Shown here one piece after another: positions 7,825 to 16,632 of a DNA stretch of 64,000 bases (position 1 is the stretch's first letter; each line of letters opens with the position of its first letter). Source of the DNA: Barnesiella sp. Lineage in GTDB: Bacteria; Bacteroidota; Bacteroidia; Bacteroidales; Muribaculaceae. Position numbers and translations under genes: made by a program. The DNA lies in NCBI GenBank assembly GCA_014801075.1, contig JAAVEW010000011.1:168189-232188 (forward strand), given 5' to 3'. Under the pieces are notes generated by a model. The model ran no database searches. It was not told where the DNA came from and saw nothing but the letters and a program-made list of their open reading frames with translations.

Positions 7825-9208
7825 CTCGACCTTTGGCCTGGACAAGGATGTTGCCTATGGCAGTGGCTTCCACGTCGGCGGCTTCCACCTCTATGCCGGC
7901 AGCTTTGGCTGTCAGTCGGTTGAGCAGCTTGTTGCGGCTGCCGCCACCCATCACGCGCAGTTTCTTTACCGGCGCGGGCAGGAGGGCGTTGAGCTGACTG
8001 ATACCCTTGGCATAGCGGCGTGCAAGCGATGCGATGACCACACGGGCGGCCTCGCCGCGGTTGGCGGGCTCGCACAGTCCGTTGCGCTTGCAGTAGTCGG
8101 CAAGAATACGGTCCATATTGTCGGCCGAGGCAAACACGGGGTCGTCAACGTCGATGACAGTGTCGATTTCAGCCTGCTCGGCTTCCTTGATAAGGTCAAC
8201 GATGTCGACGGGATTGCCCTGCTCGGCCCATGCCGCCATGAGGCGCTGCAGGAGCCAGAGACCGGTGATGTTCTGGAGGAAACGGATACGACCGCCCACA
8301 GCACCCTCGTTGGTGAAACCTGCCTGACGAGCCTCTTCGGTGAGAATAGGCTCGGCGAGGTCGATGCCGAGGAGTGACCACGTACCCGAACTGAGCCATG
8401 CCGTAGTGCCGTCGGACTCAGCTCCGGCGGTGGCATAGACGGCGCTGGCCGTGTCGTGCGAACCCACGGCTATCACCTCAACGGGGTAATCGACGCCGAT
8501 GGCTGCCGCAACCTCGGGGCGCAGCGTGCCGCGCGAAGTGCCGGGGAGCACTATCTCGCCGAAGATATGGCGGGGAAGGCCGAGTTCGTCGATAAGCTCG
8601 TAGTTCCAGTTGCGGGTGCGGGCATCGAGCAGTTGGGAGGTGGAGGCGATGGTGTATTCGTTGGAGGGCTGACCTGTCAGGAAGTAGCTGAAGAGGTCGG
8701 GCATGAAGAGCAGGTGACGCGCGGCGCCGAGGAGCGCGGGAGCGTCGCGGCGGAGTGCCATCAGGCGGAACATGGTGTTGATGGCCATGACCTGAGTGCC
8801 GTTGACGGCATAGTGGTCGGCACGCGAACGGGTGGCGAAGAATTCTTCGGGCAGTCCGTTGACGGCCTCGTCGCGGTAGCACACGGGGTTGCCGATAAGG
8901 TTGCCTCGGTCATCGACGAGTCCGAAGTCAACACCCCAGGTGTCGATGCCGACACTGAGCAGGCGCAGCCCCGAAGCGGCGGCCTTGCGCAAGCCCTCGA
9001 TCATCTCGGCATAGAGCGAGAGGAAGTCCCAGTAGAGGGTACGGCCGCAACGCACCTGACGGTTGGTGAAACGGTGTATCTCGACGAGTCGCAGCGACTT
9101 GTCGGGCTCTATGATGCCTGCAATGACGCGCCCGCTTCCACCGCCGAAGTCAACGGCGATGTAAGCGGGAGTGTCATTGAAAGGCGCGGTATTGCCGGGC
9201 GCCATCAT
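7814..9208 (-). CDS. fucK: L-fuculokinase / rhamnulokinase-type FGGY kinase
   Basis: A 464-residue FGGY-family carbohydrate kinase that phosphorylates L-fuculose at O1. The N-terminal A-V-D-F-G-G-G-S-G-R phosphate loop (near residues 18-27), the C-terminal G-S-H-D-T-A-S-A-V motif and the V-M-G-G-G-S-R-N-K-L adenosine-binding motif are all present. The sequence is rhamnulokinase-like, as is usual for Bacteroidetes FucK, and operon context decides the name. The start overlaps the fucA stop by 4 nt (ATGA), indicating translational coupling. The 3' end runs into a dispersed octamer repeat, so the last few residues are not conserved protein sequence. Confidence 0.9.
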   Translation of the reverse strand: MMAPGNTAPFNDTPAYIAVDFGGGSGRVIAGIIEPDKSLRLVEIHRFTNRQVRCGRTLYWDFLSLYAEMIEGLRKAAASGLRLLSVGIDTWGVDFGLVDDRGNLIGNPVCYRDEAVNGLPEEFFATRSRADHYAVNGTQVMAINTMFRLMALRRDAPALLGAARHLLFMPDLFSYFLTGQPSNEYTIASTSQLLDARTRNWNYELIDELGLPRHIFGEIVLPGTSRGTLRPEVAAAIGVDYPVEVIAVGSHDTASAVYATAGAESDGTTAWLSSGTWSLLGIDLAEPILTEEARQAGFTNEGAVGGRIRFLQNITGLWLLQRLMAAWAEQGNPVDIVDLIKEAEQAEIDTVIDVDDPVFASADNMDRILADYCKRNGLCEPANRGEAARVVIASLARRYAKGISQLNALLPAPVKKLRVMGGGSRNKLLNRLTAKAAGIEVEAADVEATAIGNILVQAKGRDNS

Positions 9209-9843
9209 TTAGCTTGTTTACCCATGAAGTAGACATCAAGGTCGTCGATCTCTTCGCGTGTCAGCGGGTCGATGTTGTCGCCGTTGAGCACTGCGATGCG
9301 GCATGCCATTTCAAAGAACATGGCGCGCTCGAAAGCCTGGTTGAAGTCCTTGCCGCAGGTCACCTGGCCATGCTTGAGCAGCATGATGGAGTTGTGGTCG
9401 CGCATGGCGTCGACAACAGCCTTGGCCAACTCGGGCGAGCCGGGACGGTAGTAAGGTATCATGGGTATTTCCTCACCTACGTGCAGGGGGCACTCGGCGG
9501 TGAAATTCAAAGTGGCGGGACGCTCCTTACGGCAGGCGATAGCCGTAGCGTAGGGCGACTGGAAGTGGAGCACGCAGCCTACGTCGGGGCGCTCGCGCAT
9601 CACACCGAGGTGGAACACCGACTCGATGGAGGGACGCACGCCGTTGAGCACTTCGCCGTCGCTGAAACGGCAAAGTGACACGCGGTTGGTGGTCAGGTCG
9701 GGCACCCATGAACCGGTGCCTGAGATGAGCACTTCGTCGCCGCGGCGCCATGAAAGGTTGCCGCTGCTGCATACTGTAAGACCTGCGCGACCTACGCGGC
9801 GGGCCATTTCCACAAACTGATTGATTTCTTCCTGTGTTACCAT
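9205..9843 (-). CDS. fucA: L-fuculose-1-phosphate aldolase (class II aldolase)
   Basis: A 212-residue class II aldolase/adducin-family enzyme that cleaves L-fuculose-1-phosphate to DHAP and L-lactaldehyde. Visible motifs are C-S-S-G-N-L-S (phosphate loop, about residues 25-31), S-G-T-G-S-W, the S-I-E-S segment with the catalytic Glu, L-H-F-Q-S-P-Y-A-T and L-K-H-G-Q. In E. coli FucA the zinc is held by His92, His94 and His155; here the second His of H-x-H is Gln (H-F-Q), so metal binding may differ. The spacing to fucI is about 10 bp and to fucK -4 bp. Confidence 0.92.
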   Translation of the reverse strand: MVTQEEINQFVEMARRVGRAGLTVCSSGNLSWRRGDEVLISGTGSWVPDLTTNRVSLCRFSDGEVLNGVRPSIESVFHLGVMRERPDVGCVLHFQSPYATAIACRKERPATLNFTAECPLHVGEEIPMIPYYRPGSPELAKAVVDAMRDHNSIMLLKHGQVTCGKDFNQAFERAMFFEMACRIAVLNGDNIDPLTREEIDDLDVYFMGKQAK

Positions 9844-9853
9844 GATGCCTTAA

Positions 9854-11629
9854 TTATTTGTAAATGGGACCATAGTTTTTGCAAGCGCGGTAGTCGGAAC
9901 CCTCTTTGTCCATGCCGAATGCGTTCCATGCTGCGGGACGGAATATCTTGTCCTCGTCAACGTTGTGCATGCACACGGGGATGCGGAGTATCGAAGCGAG
10001 AGTGATGAGGTCCTGACCGATGTGGCCGAAGGAGATGGCACCGTGGTTGGCACCCCAGTTGTTCATCACTGAGTAGACGTCGCGGAACGCAGGCTTGTCG
10101 CACAGACGGGGCACAAACCAGGTGGTAGGCCAGGTGGGGTCGGTGCGCATATCGAGAGCGCGGTTGATTTCGGGATCGATCTGTACGGTCCAGCCTTCGG
10201 CAATCTGGAGAACCGGGCCGAGACCTTTGACGAGGTTGAGACGTGACATGGTCACGGGCATGCCGCCCTTGGAGAGGAAGTTGGACGAGAAGCCACCTCC
10301 GCGGAAGTAGTCACGGTCGGCAGGATACCAGGTGGTAGCCTTGAGACAAGCCTTCACGTCGTCCTCTGTAACGTCGCCTACCTGTTTCATCACGGGGTTG
10401 CCCTCGGCGTCGGTCATTTCACCGGTAGCGTCGAGAGTGGTGGCGCCGGAGTTGATGAGGTGGATGATACCGCCGGCTGCACGACCGGTGAGTTCCTTGC
10501 CGGTGACGCGTTTTACAGCCTCGGGGCTCCAGTAGGTGCGCACGTCGGAGAATATCTGTGCGGTGCCTGTGAGCAGGTGGCCGAAGAGCATTGCCACGCC
10601 GTTGCAGGCATCGTTCTCGGTAGCGAGTACGAAGGCTTCGCGGATACCGTTCCAGTCAAACGAGGTGTTGAGGAGAGCTTCAGAGAAGTCGCCGTTGGGA
10701 TAGAAGTCGGTCCACTGACGCTGGCCCTGGAAACCGGCTGCGATGGCGTTGTGGCCGAGCGCTTCTTCCTTGAAGCCGAGTTCGAGGAGTTTGGGGTTGC
10801 CGATCATGAGGTCGCGCATGATGATGGTCATCTTGACGATGAATTCCCAGTCGGCATCTTTCTGCTCGCGGGTCTTGCGTTTTTCGGGGTGGTTCTTGAA
10901 GTCCTCGCCTTCGTTCACCTTGCAGTTTTCGCGGGTCCAGGCCATAGCCTTTTCATATTCTTCCTGATCGTAGATGCCTTCGGTCATGCGGCGGATGATT
11001 TCGGTGAGGTCGATTGACTCACAGCGCATGCCGAGGTATTCCTCGAAGAAGTCGGGGTTGACGATAGAGCCGGCGATACCCATCGATACCGAGCCCATGG
11101 AGAGGTAAGAGCGACCTCGCATTGTAGCCACTGCCATAGCGGCGCGGGCAAAGCGGAGTATCTTCTCAGCCACGTCGGCGGGGATGGTATTGTCTTCGAT
11201 ATCCTGCACGTCGTGTCCGTAGATGCCGAATGCGGGCAGACCTTTCTGTGCGTGGCCTGCGAGAACAGCGGCGAGATATACGGCTCCGGGGCGTTCGGTG
11301 CCGTTGAAGCCCCAAACTGCCTTGGGCCAGTAGGGATTCATATCCATTGTTTCGGCGCCGTAACACCAGCAAGAGGTCACTGTGATAGTAGCGCCTACGC
11401 CTTCGCGCTCGAATTTCTCTGCACAGGCAGCGCTTTCAGCCACGCGGCCGATAGTGCCGTCGGCGATAACGCACTCAACGGGAGTACCGTCGCCGTGACG
11501 CAGATTCTTGGAGATGAGTTCTGCCACAGCTTTGGCAAGATTCATTGTCTTTTCTTCGAGGCTTTCACGCACGCCACCCTGACGACCGTCGATGGTGGGA
11601 CGAATACCGATTTTGGGATACTTTTTCAT
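9854..11629 (-). CDS. fucI: L-fucose isomerase (first gene of the operon)
   Basis: A 591-residue enzyme, the same length as E. coli FucI, converting L-fucose to L-fuculose with Mn2+. Metal ligands are visible at Glu338 (A-T-E-N-D-A-C-N-G), Asp362 (F-S-D-V-R-T-Y-W) and His529 (A-N-H-G-A), each one position from the E. coli residues Glu337, Asp361 and His528. The N-terminal [11 protein letters not shown] is typical of the family. It heads the fuc operon; its promoter is probably at 11781-11788. No FucR-type regulator gene adjoins it, unlike the fucRIAK-X-P order known from Bacteroides thetaiotaomicron. Confidence 0.96.
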   Translation of the reverse strand: MKKYPKIGIRPTIDGRQGGVRESLEEKTMNLAKAVAELISKNLRHGDGTPVECVIADGTIGRVAESAACAEKFEREGVGATITVTSCWCYGAETMDMNPYWPKAVWGFNGTERPGAVYLAAVLAGHAQKGLPAFGIYGHDVQDIEDNTIPADVAEKILRFARAAMAVATMRGRSYLSMGSVSMGIAGSIVNPDFFEEYLGMRCESIDLTEIIRRMTEGIYDQEEYEKAMAWTRENCKVNEGEDFKNHPEKRKTREQKDADWEFIVKMTIIMRDLMIGNPKLLELGFKEEALGHNAIAAGFQGQRQWTDFYPNGDFSEALLNTSFDWNGIREAFVLATENDACNGVAMLFGHLLTGTAQIFSDVRTYWSPEAVKRVTGKELTGRAAGGIIHLINSGATTLDATGEMTDAEGNPVMKQVGDVTEDDVKACLKATTWYPADRDYFRGGGFSSNFLSKGGMPVTMSRLNLVKGLGPVLQIAEGWTVQIDPEINRALDMRTDPTWPTTWFVPRLCDKPAFRDVYSVMNNWGANHGAISFGHIGQDLITLASILRIPVCMHNVDEDKIFRPAAWNAFGMDKEGSDYRACKNYGPIYK

Positions 11630-11780
11630 GATGTTAAATGATTGTTATGAGTTAGGTATTTTGTTGTTTATTGTTAGGTGTTGTATTTGTTTATTGTTAG
11701 GCGTCTTATTTGTTTTTATTAGATGCCTTATTACTGTCGTATGTCAGGTTATAGTTTCAGGAGGTAATCCTGTTATGACG

Positions 11781-11788
11781 CAAATTTA
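11781..11788 (-). promoter_or_regulatory. Probable fuc operon promoter (-7 TAAATTTG)
   Basis: On the minus strand TAAATTTG matches the Bacteroidetes -7 box TAnnTTTG, giving a start near 11775 and a leader of about 145 nt. Right after it lies GCGTCATAA. The 12-mer TTATGACGCAAA (11773-11784, plus strand) recurs at 20404-20415, upstream of the fucosidase gene. A second, inverted TGCGTCA lies at 11820-11826. Confidence 0.6.
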
Positions 11789-11826
11789 GCATTTTTTCCT
11801 CACTCAATAAAGAAATAAATGCGTCA

Positions 11827-12179
11827 TTCTTTGCCACAAATGCTGATTATCCACCCACAAACACCCAATATCCCCTCCTCCGCTCCCTTCTCCCCCACCC
11901 TCATAGCCCGGAAAGCCACGACCGCCCTAAAAAGGAAAGCCGGGCCGCATCGCGATGTGCGATGCAGCTCGGCCGTAAAAGTTATATCGATAAGCCCGAA
12001 AGCCATCGGGCCGGATGGCCTGAGGCAAGCCTGCCTATAGTAGCAAAGCGGCCATGCCGACTGGCCTTAGATTAGGATGTCCATCGACGGAGGTCAGCAA
12101 GTCTGTCGGCCGGAGGTCAGCAGGTCTGTCCAGGCAAAGCCCGCTTGCGGGCGCGGTCGCCTCTCAAGCAACCGGCCCC
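11827..12179. other. Structured non-coding region downstream of the pRiA4b-like gene
   Basis: No credible gene. On the minus strand 11934-11974 forms a long hairpin (GCATCGC against GCGATGC, extended by GGCC pairs) followed by TTTCCTTTTT, a good terminator for the gene at 12180. Further hairpins (GCCCGA/TCGGGC near 11996-12012; GCCCGC/GCGGGC near 12137-12150) and a 23-bp near-perfect tandem repeat (12089-12107 and 12112-12130) follow. Confidence 0.6.
11934..11974 (-). terminator. Intrinsic terminator
   Basis: On the minus strand a GC-rich stem with an ACATC loop is followed by TTTCCTTTTT. It is about 205 nt downstream of the gene ending at 12180. Confidence 0.65.
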
Positions 12180-12737
12180 TTACTCCTCGGTGAAGTCAGT
12201 TACTTCAAAGCCGCCGGCGTCGAACTCGTCGTCGTTGAAGGTGGCGTCGCCGTAATACTCGTCGTCGAGGCCGAGGTCGAGACCTGAGTCAGTAGTCTGC
12301 GCGTCGAGCTTGGCATTGAACTCGTCAAAGTCAACATTCTGCGGAGGAGGAGTGCCGAGCGATGCGCTGCAGAGGGGATCTTTCAGCGACTTGCCCGGAG
12401 TCATTTCCTTCATCTCCATGAAGAATGAACGGTCGGTCAGATAGTCGAAGTTAAATATGAGGCGCTGGCCCTCATCCTCGATAAGGTCCTCAAGCACGCA
12501 GTCCTCCATGAGGTAGATATCCTCGTCGGAACGCGAACCCATATCCTCCATTGTGATTTCGCGGGTCTTTTCCCAGTTTGACTCGCAGAGGAAGAACGAG
12601 CAGAACTGATTTTTGTCGTAGTCGACACTGTCGCAGATGGCGTTCTTCAGATCGAGGAACGTAGCACCGGCGTCAATAACAATCACGCGCTTGAAGTTTT
12701 CTACTTCGTCGGAAATTATATTGAATGTAAATGTCAT
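12180..12737 (-). CDS. Plasmid pRiA4b ORF-3-like protein
   Basis: A 185-residue acidic cytoplasmic protein. Residues 1-125 look like the pRiA4b ORF-3 / IS1096 passenger family: a beta-strand start, then A-T-F-x-D-L-K-N-A-I, S-F-F-L-C-E-S-N-W-E-K and a Y-L-M-E-D-x-V-L-E-D-L-I-E-D-E-G-Q-R-L block. The rest is a low-complexity Asp/Glu-rich tail, probably disordered. The biochemical role of the family is unknown. No transposon is visible here, so the passenger link is only historical. It is transcribed away from the Lrp gene's 3' end with a 66-bp gap and has its own terminator downstream. Confidence 0.75.
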   Translation of the reverse strand: MTFTFNIISDEVENFKRVIVIDAGATFLDLKNAICDSVDYDKNQFCSFFLCESNWEKTREITMEDMGSRSDEDIYLMEDCVLEDLIEDEGQRLIFNFDYLTDRSFFMEMKEMTPGKSLKDPLCSASLGTPPPQNVDFDEFNAKLDAQTTDSGLDLGLDDEYYGDATFNDDEFDAGGFEVTDFTEE

Positions 12738-12803
12738 ATCGGTATATACTTTTGAATATAGACTGAATATTTATAACAATTGCCACATACTCGTCAACCG
12801 CTC

Positions 12804-13280
12804 TTAGTCATTGACCACGCCGGGATCGACGGGCAACGGACGCTTGAACACCTCTTTAAACGAGATGAGCGATTCGCTGCGCGACAGCCCGAGTTTCTGC
12901 AACTTGTGGTGAATGAGATGGAGCAGATGGTCGTTGTTGCGGGCATAGATTTTGATGAAGAGGTCATACTGACCTGTAGTGAAGTGACACTCAACCACTT
13001 CAGGTATCTTGCGCAATTTTTCTATCACATCGTGGAACGAGGCGGGGTCCTTCAGGAAGAAGCCCATATAGGCGCAGGTGTCGTAGCCTATAGTGGAGGG
13101 TTCAACCAACAGTTCGGTGCCTTTGATGACACCCGATGCCTGCAGTTTTCCGATACGCTGATGCACGGCGGCGCCTGAGACGCCACATTCGCGCGCAATT
13201 TCCAGGAAAGGCTTGCGGGCATTTCCCGTCATCATTTGTAAAATCTTAATGTCGAGGTTATCAAGCTGAGAATGAGCCAT
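12804..13280 (-). CDS. Lrp/AsnC family transcriptional regulator
   Basis: A 158-residue regulator with an N-terminal winged helix-turn-helix (L-D-x-L-D-I-K-I-L-Q-M-M then S-G-A-A-V-H-Q-R-I-G-K-L, about residues 6-50). A RAM ligand-binding domain follows (about 70-150, with the V-V-E-C-H-F-T-T-G-Q-Y-D-L-F-I-K-I strand). Such proteins sense amino acids or related small molecules and form octamers. It is divergent from the metal-binding lipoprotein gene across about 100 bp, so it may act there, but the target is unknown. Its promoter is probably TATATTTG (minus, 13322-13329), giving a leader of about 35 nt. Confidence 0.92.
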   Translation of the reverse strand: MAHSQLDNLDIKILQMMTGNARKPFLEIARECGVSGAAVHQRIGKLQASGVIKGTELLVEPSTIGYDTCAYMGFFLKDPASFHDVIEKLRKIPEVVECHFTTGQYDLFIKIYARNNDHLLHLIHHKLQKLGLSRSESLISFKEVFKRPLPVDPGVVND

Positions 13281-13321
13281 AGTAGCTTTGTAAAATTTTT
13301 ATGCGGTTATATTTCATAGTG

Positions 13322-13329
13322 CAAATATA
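13322..13329 (-). promoter_or_regulatory. lrp promoter -7 box (TATATTTG)
   Basis: A consensus Bacteroidetes -7 box on the minus strand, about 42 nt from the Lrp ATG. A plus-strand box, TATTTTTG, lies at 13373-13380 for the divergent gene. Confidence 0.6.
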
Positions 13330-13384
13330 ATGAATATCATAGTTTTTCAAGCGTATAATGTTATTTTTTTTATATTTTTGCAAC

Positions 13385-14290
13385 ATGAAACGTATATTCA
13401 CTCTTCATACCATGGCAATCGCGGCCCTTACAGCGCTCGCGATGCTTGCCTCGTGCGCCTCGCGCGACAGCCACCGCAAGGCCGTCGCAGTCAGTCTGCC
13501 ACCCCAGGCCTCACTGCTGCGGGAAATTACCGGCGACTCCATCGACATCATCACCCTCATGGCCTCCGACGCCAATCCCGAGTCATTTGAGGTAACAATC
13601 AAAAACATGCGCGGCATCGCCGACGCCGACCTCTACATGAAAGTAGGCAACCTCGCCTTCGAGGAGACCCTCACCGACCGCATCTCCCAAGCCAACAACT
13701 CGCTGAAATTCACCGACATCTCCCAAGGCATCACCCCCATCTACGGCACCCACTCCCACCCCGCCGGCAGCCCCGCCCACTCCCACCCTGCCGACCACGA
13801 CCACGAAAATCTCGCGGTTGACCCGCACACGTGGACGTCAATCACCAACCTTAAAATCATGGCTGCCAACATGTTAGATGCCATCAACGACATCGATCCG
13901 ACCAATAAAGCCTACTACGACGCTAACTATCAGCAACTTATCCATCGCCTCGACTCCATCGACACCGCCATCTCCTCCCGCCTCTCCTCCTCGTCGAGCA
14001 AGGCATTCCTCATATGGCACCCGTCGCTCTCCTACTTCGCCCGCGATTACAACCTCAACCAAATACCTTTAGGTCAGGACAATAAGGAGATGACCCCGGG
14101 GCAAATGCGCGACACCCACGAGCGCGCCGCCAAAGAGGACGTGAAAGTAATGTTCATACAACAGAATTTCGACGCCAACCAGGCGCAAACCATTGCTGAT
14201 GAGCTTGGTGTGACCGTCGTCCAAATCAATCCTCTCGATGCCGACTACCTCCGTCAATTTAACATCATCGCCAATGCTCTCGCACAATAA
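13385..14290 (+). CDS. znuA: Zinc/manganese ABC transporter substrate-binding lipoprotein
   Basis: A 301-residue cluster A-1 (ZnuA/TroA) solute-binding protein. I start it at ATG 13385 (MKRIFTLHT), which gives a lipoprotein signal ending L-A-S-C (Cys24); an in-frame ATG at 13358 would lie upstream of the -7 box. A His-rich loop (T-H-S-H-P...H-S-H-P-A-D-H-D-H) at about 118-138 precedes the conserved D-P-H-T-W-T-S motif, both typical of zinc binders. The C-terminal I-N-P-L-D-A-D-Y closes the fold. The ATP-binding gene follows 10 bp later. No permease gene is adjacent. The candidate -7 box (13373-13380) ends 4 nt before the ATG, so the mRNA could be almost leaderless. Confidence 0.88.
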   Translation: MKRIFTLHTMAIAALTALAMLASCASRDSHRKAVAVSLPPQASLLREITGDSIDIITLMASDANPESFEVTIKNMRGIADADLYMKVGNLAFEETLTDRISQANNSLKFTDISQGITPIYGTHSHPAGSPAHSHPADHDHENLAVDPHTWTSITNLKIMAANMLDAINDIDPTNKAYYDANYQQLIHRLDSIDTAISSRLSSSSSKAFLIWHPSLSYFARDYNLNQIPLGQDNKEMTPGQMRDTHERAAKEDVKVMFIQQNFDANQAQTIADELGVTVVQINPLDADYLRQFNIIANALAQ

Positions 14291-14300
14291 TACAGAATCA

Positions 14301-15101
14301 ATGCCCGGGGCGGGATCGAAGCCCGGGGCGGGGCTGACGTATGCCAAAGCGCCCGCAACCCATTGCTGCAATGACCATTGCCTGCACCATGGCCGACGCA
14401 CTGACGGCGATGCCCGCAATGTCATCATCACCCTTGACAATGTAGGCCTGCGCCGCGAAGGCAAAATAATACTTGAAGATGTGAGCCTCAGCATCGCGCA
14501 GGGCGACTTCCTCGCCATCACCGGACCGAACGGCGGCGGAAAAACCACCCTCCTGAGGCTGATACTGAGATTGTTGAAACCGACGGTGGGACGTGTAAGT
14601 TACTTCAACCACGGCACTCCCGTCGACCGCCTGCCCATCGGCTACCTGCCTCAGAAAAACATGATTGACTCGCGGTTTCCCATCACCGTCAAGGAGGTGA
14701 TAACCTCGGGACTCATAGCAATCAAGGGACTCGACAAAGCGGAACGGGCCGAACGCGTTGAACGCGCCATAGCTACCGTAGGACTTGACAGCCGCCGCGA
14801 CTTCACCCTCGACCGTCTGTCGGGCGGACAGTTGCAGCGCACTCTGCTGGCACGCGCTATCATAAGCTGCCCGCAGATACTCGTGCTCGACGAACCGCTG
14901 AGTTACCTCGACAAGCAGTTCGAGCACCGCGTGTATGATATAATTTCGGAACTGGCACCCACTACAACCATCATACTCGTGTCACACGAGATGTCGCGCA
15001 TAGCCTCGATGGCCAACCGTCATATCATCGTTGACCACCGCCTCGAAGAGTGTACAGCCGACCACCATTACTTCGCAATCGACTGCCCCCACGACCGTTA
15101 A
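14301..15101 (+). CDS. znuC: Metal ABC transporter ATP-binding protein
   Basis: A 266-residue ATPase with Walker A G-P-N-G-G-G-K-T-T, Q-loop Q-K-N, signature L-S-G-G-Q, Walker B I-L-V-L-D-E-P and switch His in V-S-H-E-M. It resembles ZnuC/MntB-type ATPases and follows the binding lipoprotein by 10 bp. I chose ATG 14301, the first after the upstream stop; earlier in-frame ATGs (14238, 14274) overlap the previous gene. The first ~40 residues precede the ABC domain and hold a Cys/His cluster (H-C-C-N-D-H-C-L-H-H), which might bind metal. A membrane permease, needed for a working importer, is missing here. Confidence 0.85.
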   Translation: MPGAGSKPGAGLTYAKAPATHCCNDHCLHHGRRTDGDARNVIITLDNVGLRREGKIILEDVSLSIAQGDFLAITGPNGGGKTTLLRLILRLLKPTVGRVSYFNHGTPVDRLPIGYLPQKNMIDSRFPITVKEVITSGLIAIKGLDKAERAERVERAIATVGLDSRRDFTLDRLSGGQLQRTLLARAIISCPQILVLDEPLSYLDKQFEHRVYDIISELAPTTTIILVSHEMSRIASMANRHIIVDHRLEECTADHHYFAIDCPHDR

Positions 15102-15122
15102 CCGGCCGCTCACTGCGCTATA

Positions 15123-16559
15123 TCAGCGGGAGGCAAAGAGGGCGCGGTTGGCGCGCAGCCAGCGGTCGGAACGCAGACGCAGGAGGAAGATAGCGCCACG
15201 GAAACAGAGTTCGATAGCCATCGCAATCCACACGCCGCGCAGTCCGAGCGTCGGGGCAAGTATAGCGGCAAGCACGATGCGCACACCCCAGATGCTGCCA
15301 AGATTCATGCCGGCAGGAACGAGCGTATCACCCGCACCTACAAACACACCGTAAGCCACTATCGAAGCAGCAAACATCGGTTCGGCAAACGCCTCGATAC
15401 GAAGCACTTCCGTACCCAAAGCGCATATCTCGGCCACCGGCGATATAATACCCATCATCAACGGAGCAGCAACATACATCACCACGCCCATCAGGGTCAT
15501 CACCAGTATGCCTGACCACACAGTAATTTTCGCAAAACTTCGGGCGAGTTTCTCACGTCCAGCCCCAAGGCTCTGACCTACAAGGGTTGTGGCCGCCTCA
15601 CTGATACCGTAACCGGGCATGTAACAGAGGCTTTCAGCCGTGACGGCAAACGCGTTGGCCGCGATAGCCACAGTGCCGAGCGGCGCCACGATAGCGGTGA
15701 TAAATACCTGAGCACCACACATCAGCATGTGCTCCACGCCGAGCGGAGTGGATATGCGGAATGCGCGGTTCATGCAATTGCGCTTGGGCAGGAACGACCC
15801 GTGGCCGTCACGCAGATTGAGCTCCTTGTTGCGACGCCACAGATACCACAGCATGACCACAGCCGCCACCACTTCGGCAAGAGCCGTTCCTATGGCAGCG
15901 CCGGTCACACCGAGACCGGCACCGGGGATATGTATCACAGTGGAACCGAGCGTAATATCGTGACCGTCAAATATAAGCAAAGCGTTGAAAATGACATCAA
16001 GCACACATATACCCGTATTGACGATGCCGGGGAAAAGCGTGTTGCCACTGCATCGCAGCATCGCACCGCTTAAGAAGCTGATTTGCAGCACGGGAAGCGA
16101 AATGCAGAACACGAGGAAATAGGACGACGCATCGGCCGCAATCTCCTCTCCCCCACGGAGCCACAACGGCAGACTGCCACTGATACCGATGCCGAAAAGT
16201 GCAAGTAACACACTGAAAATCACCACCGGGAGAAAGGACTGACGGAGCACAGCCTCGGCCCCCTTACGGTCGGAAGCACCGATGCGGTTGGCCACCTGCA
16301 CCGAGAAACCTGACGCTACAGCCGAGCAGAGTCCCCACAGAAGCCATGTCGAGGTAGCCATCAATCCGATTGAGGCCGACGACTCAGCACCGAGCGACCC
16401 CACCATTGCGGCGTCGATATACTGCATCACGATAGTGGAAAGCTGCGCTATGATAGCCGGCCAGGACAGTACGGCAGTGAGCCGCAACTGCTGGCGCAGC
16501 GACATGCTCTCTCCGCTACGTATCATTGTTAGCAAACTGTCTCGTTCGGTTGATGCCAT
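15123..16559 (-). CDS. MATE family efflux transporter
   Basis: A 478-residue inner-membrane protein with about twelve hydrophobic segments in two related halves, matching the MATE (multi-antimicrobial extrusion) family. Motifs include the N-terminal S-W-P-A-I-I-A-Q-L-S, M-Q-Y-I-D-A-A-M-V-G and the second-half G-I-S-E-A-A-T-T-L-V-G-Q-S-L-G-A. MATE pumps export cationic drugs or metabolites by Na+ or H+ antiport; the substrate cannot be told. It is convergent with the ATPase gene (21-bp gap) and lies downstream of the MalY-like gene on the same strand, about 73 bp away. Confidence 0.92.
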   Translation of the reverse strand: MASTERDSLLTMIRSGESMSLRQQLRLTAVLSWPAIIAQLSTIVMQYIDAAMVGSLGAESSASIGLMATSTWLLWGLCSAVASGFSVQVANRIGASDRKGAEAVLRQSFLPVVIFSVLLALFGIGISGSLPLWLRGGEEIAADASSYFLVFCISLPVLQISFLSGAMLRCSGNTLFPGIVNTGICVLDVIFNALLIFDGHDITLGSTVIHIPGAGLGVTGAAIGTALAEVVAAVVMLWYLWRRNKELNLRDGHGSFLPKRNCMNRAFRISTPLGVEHMLMCGAQVFITAIVAPLGTVAIAANAFAVTAESLCYMPGYGISEAATTLVGQSLGAGREKLARSFAKITVWSGILVMTLMGVVMYVAAPLMMGIISPVAEICALGTEVLRIEAFAEPMFAASIVAYGVFVGAGDTLVPAGMNLGSIWGVRIVLAAILAPTLGLRGVWIAMAIELCFRGAIFLLRLRSDRWLRANRALFASR

Positions 16560-16632
16560 GATAACCCTGTATAATAGTTTATATTAGTTACTACTCTGTT
16601 TTAAAAATATTTACACAAACCGTGAGCCTGCA

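Noticed and set aside
14298..14927. Minus-strand frame opposite the metal ABC ATPase
   Set aside because: The plus strand has all ATPase motifs; the minus frame is a shadow.
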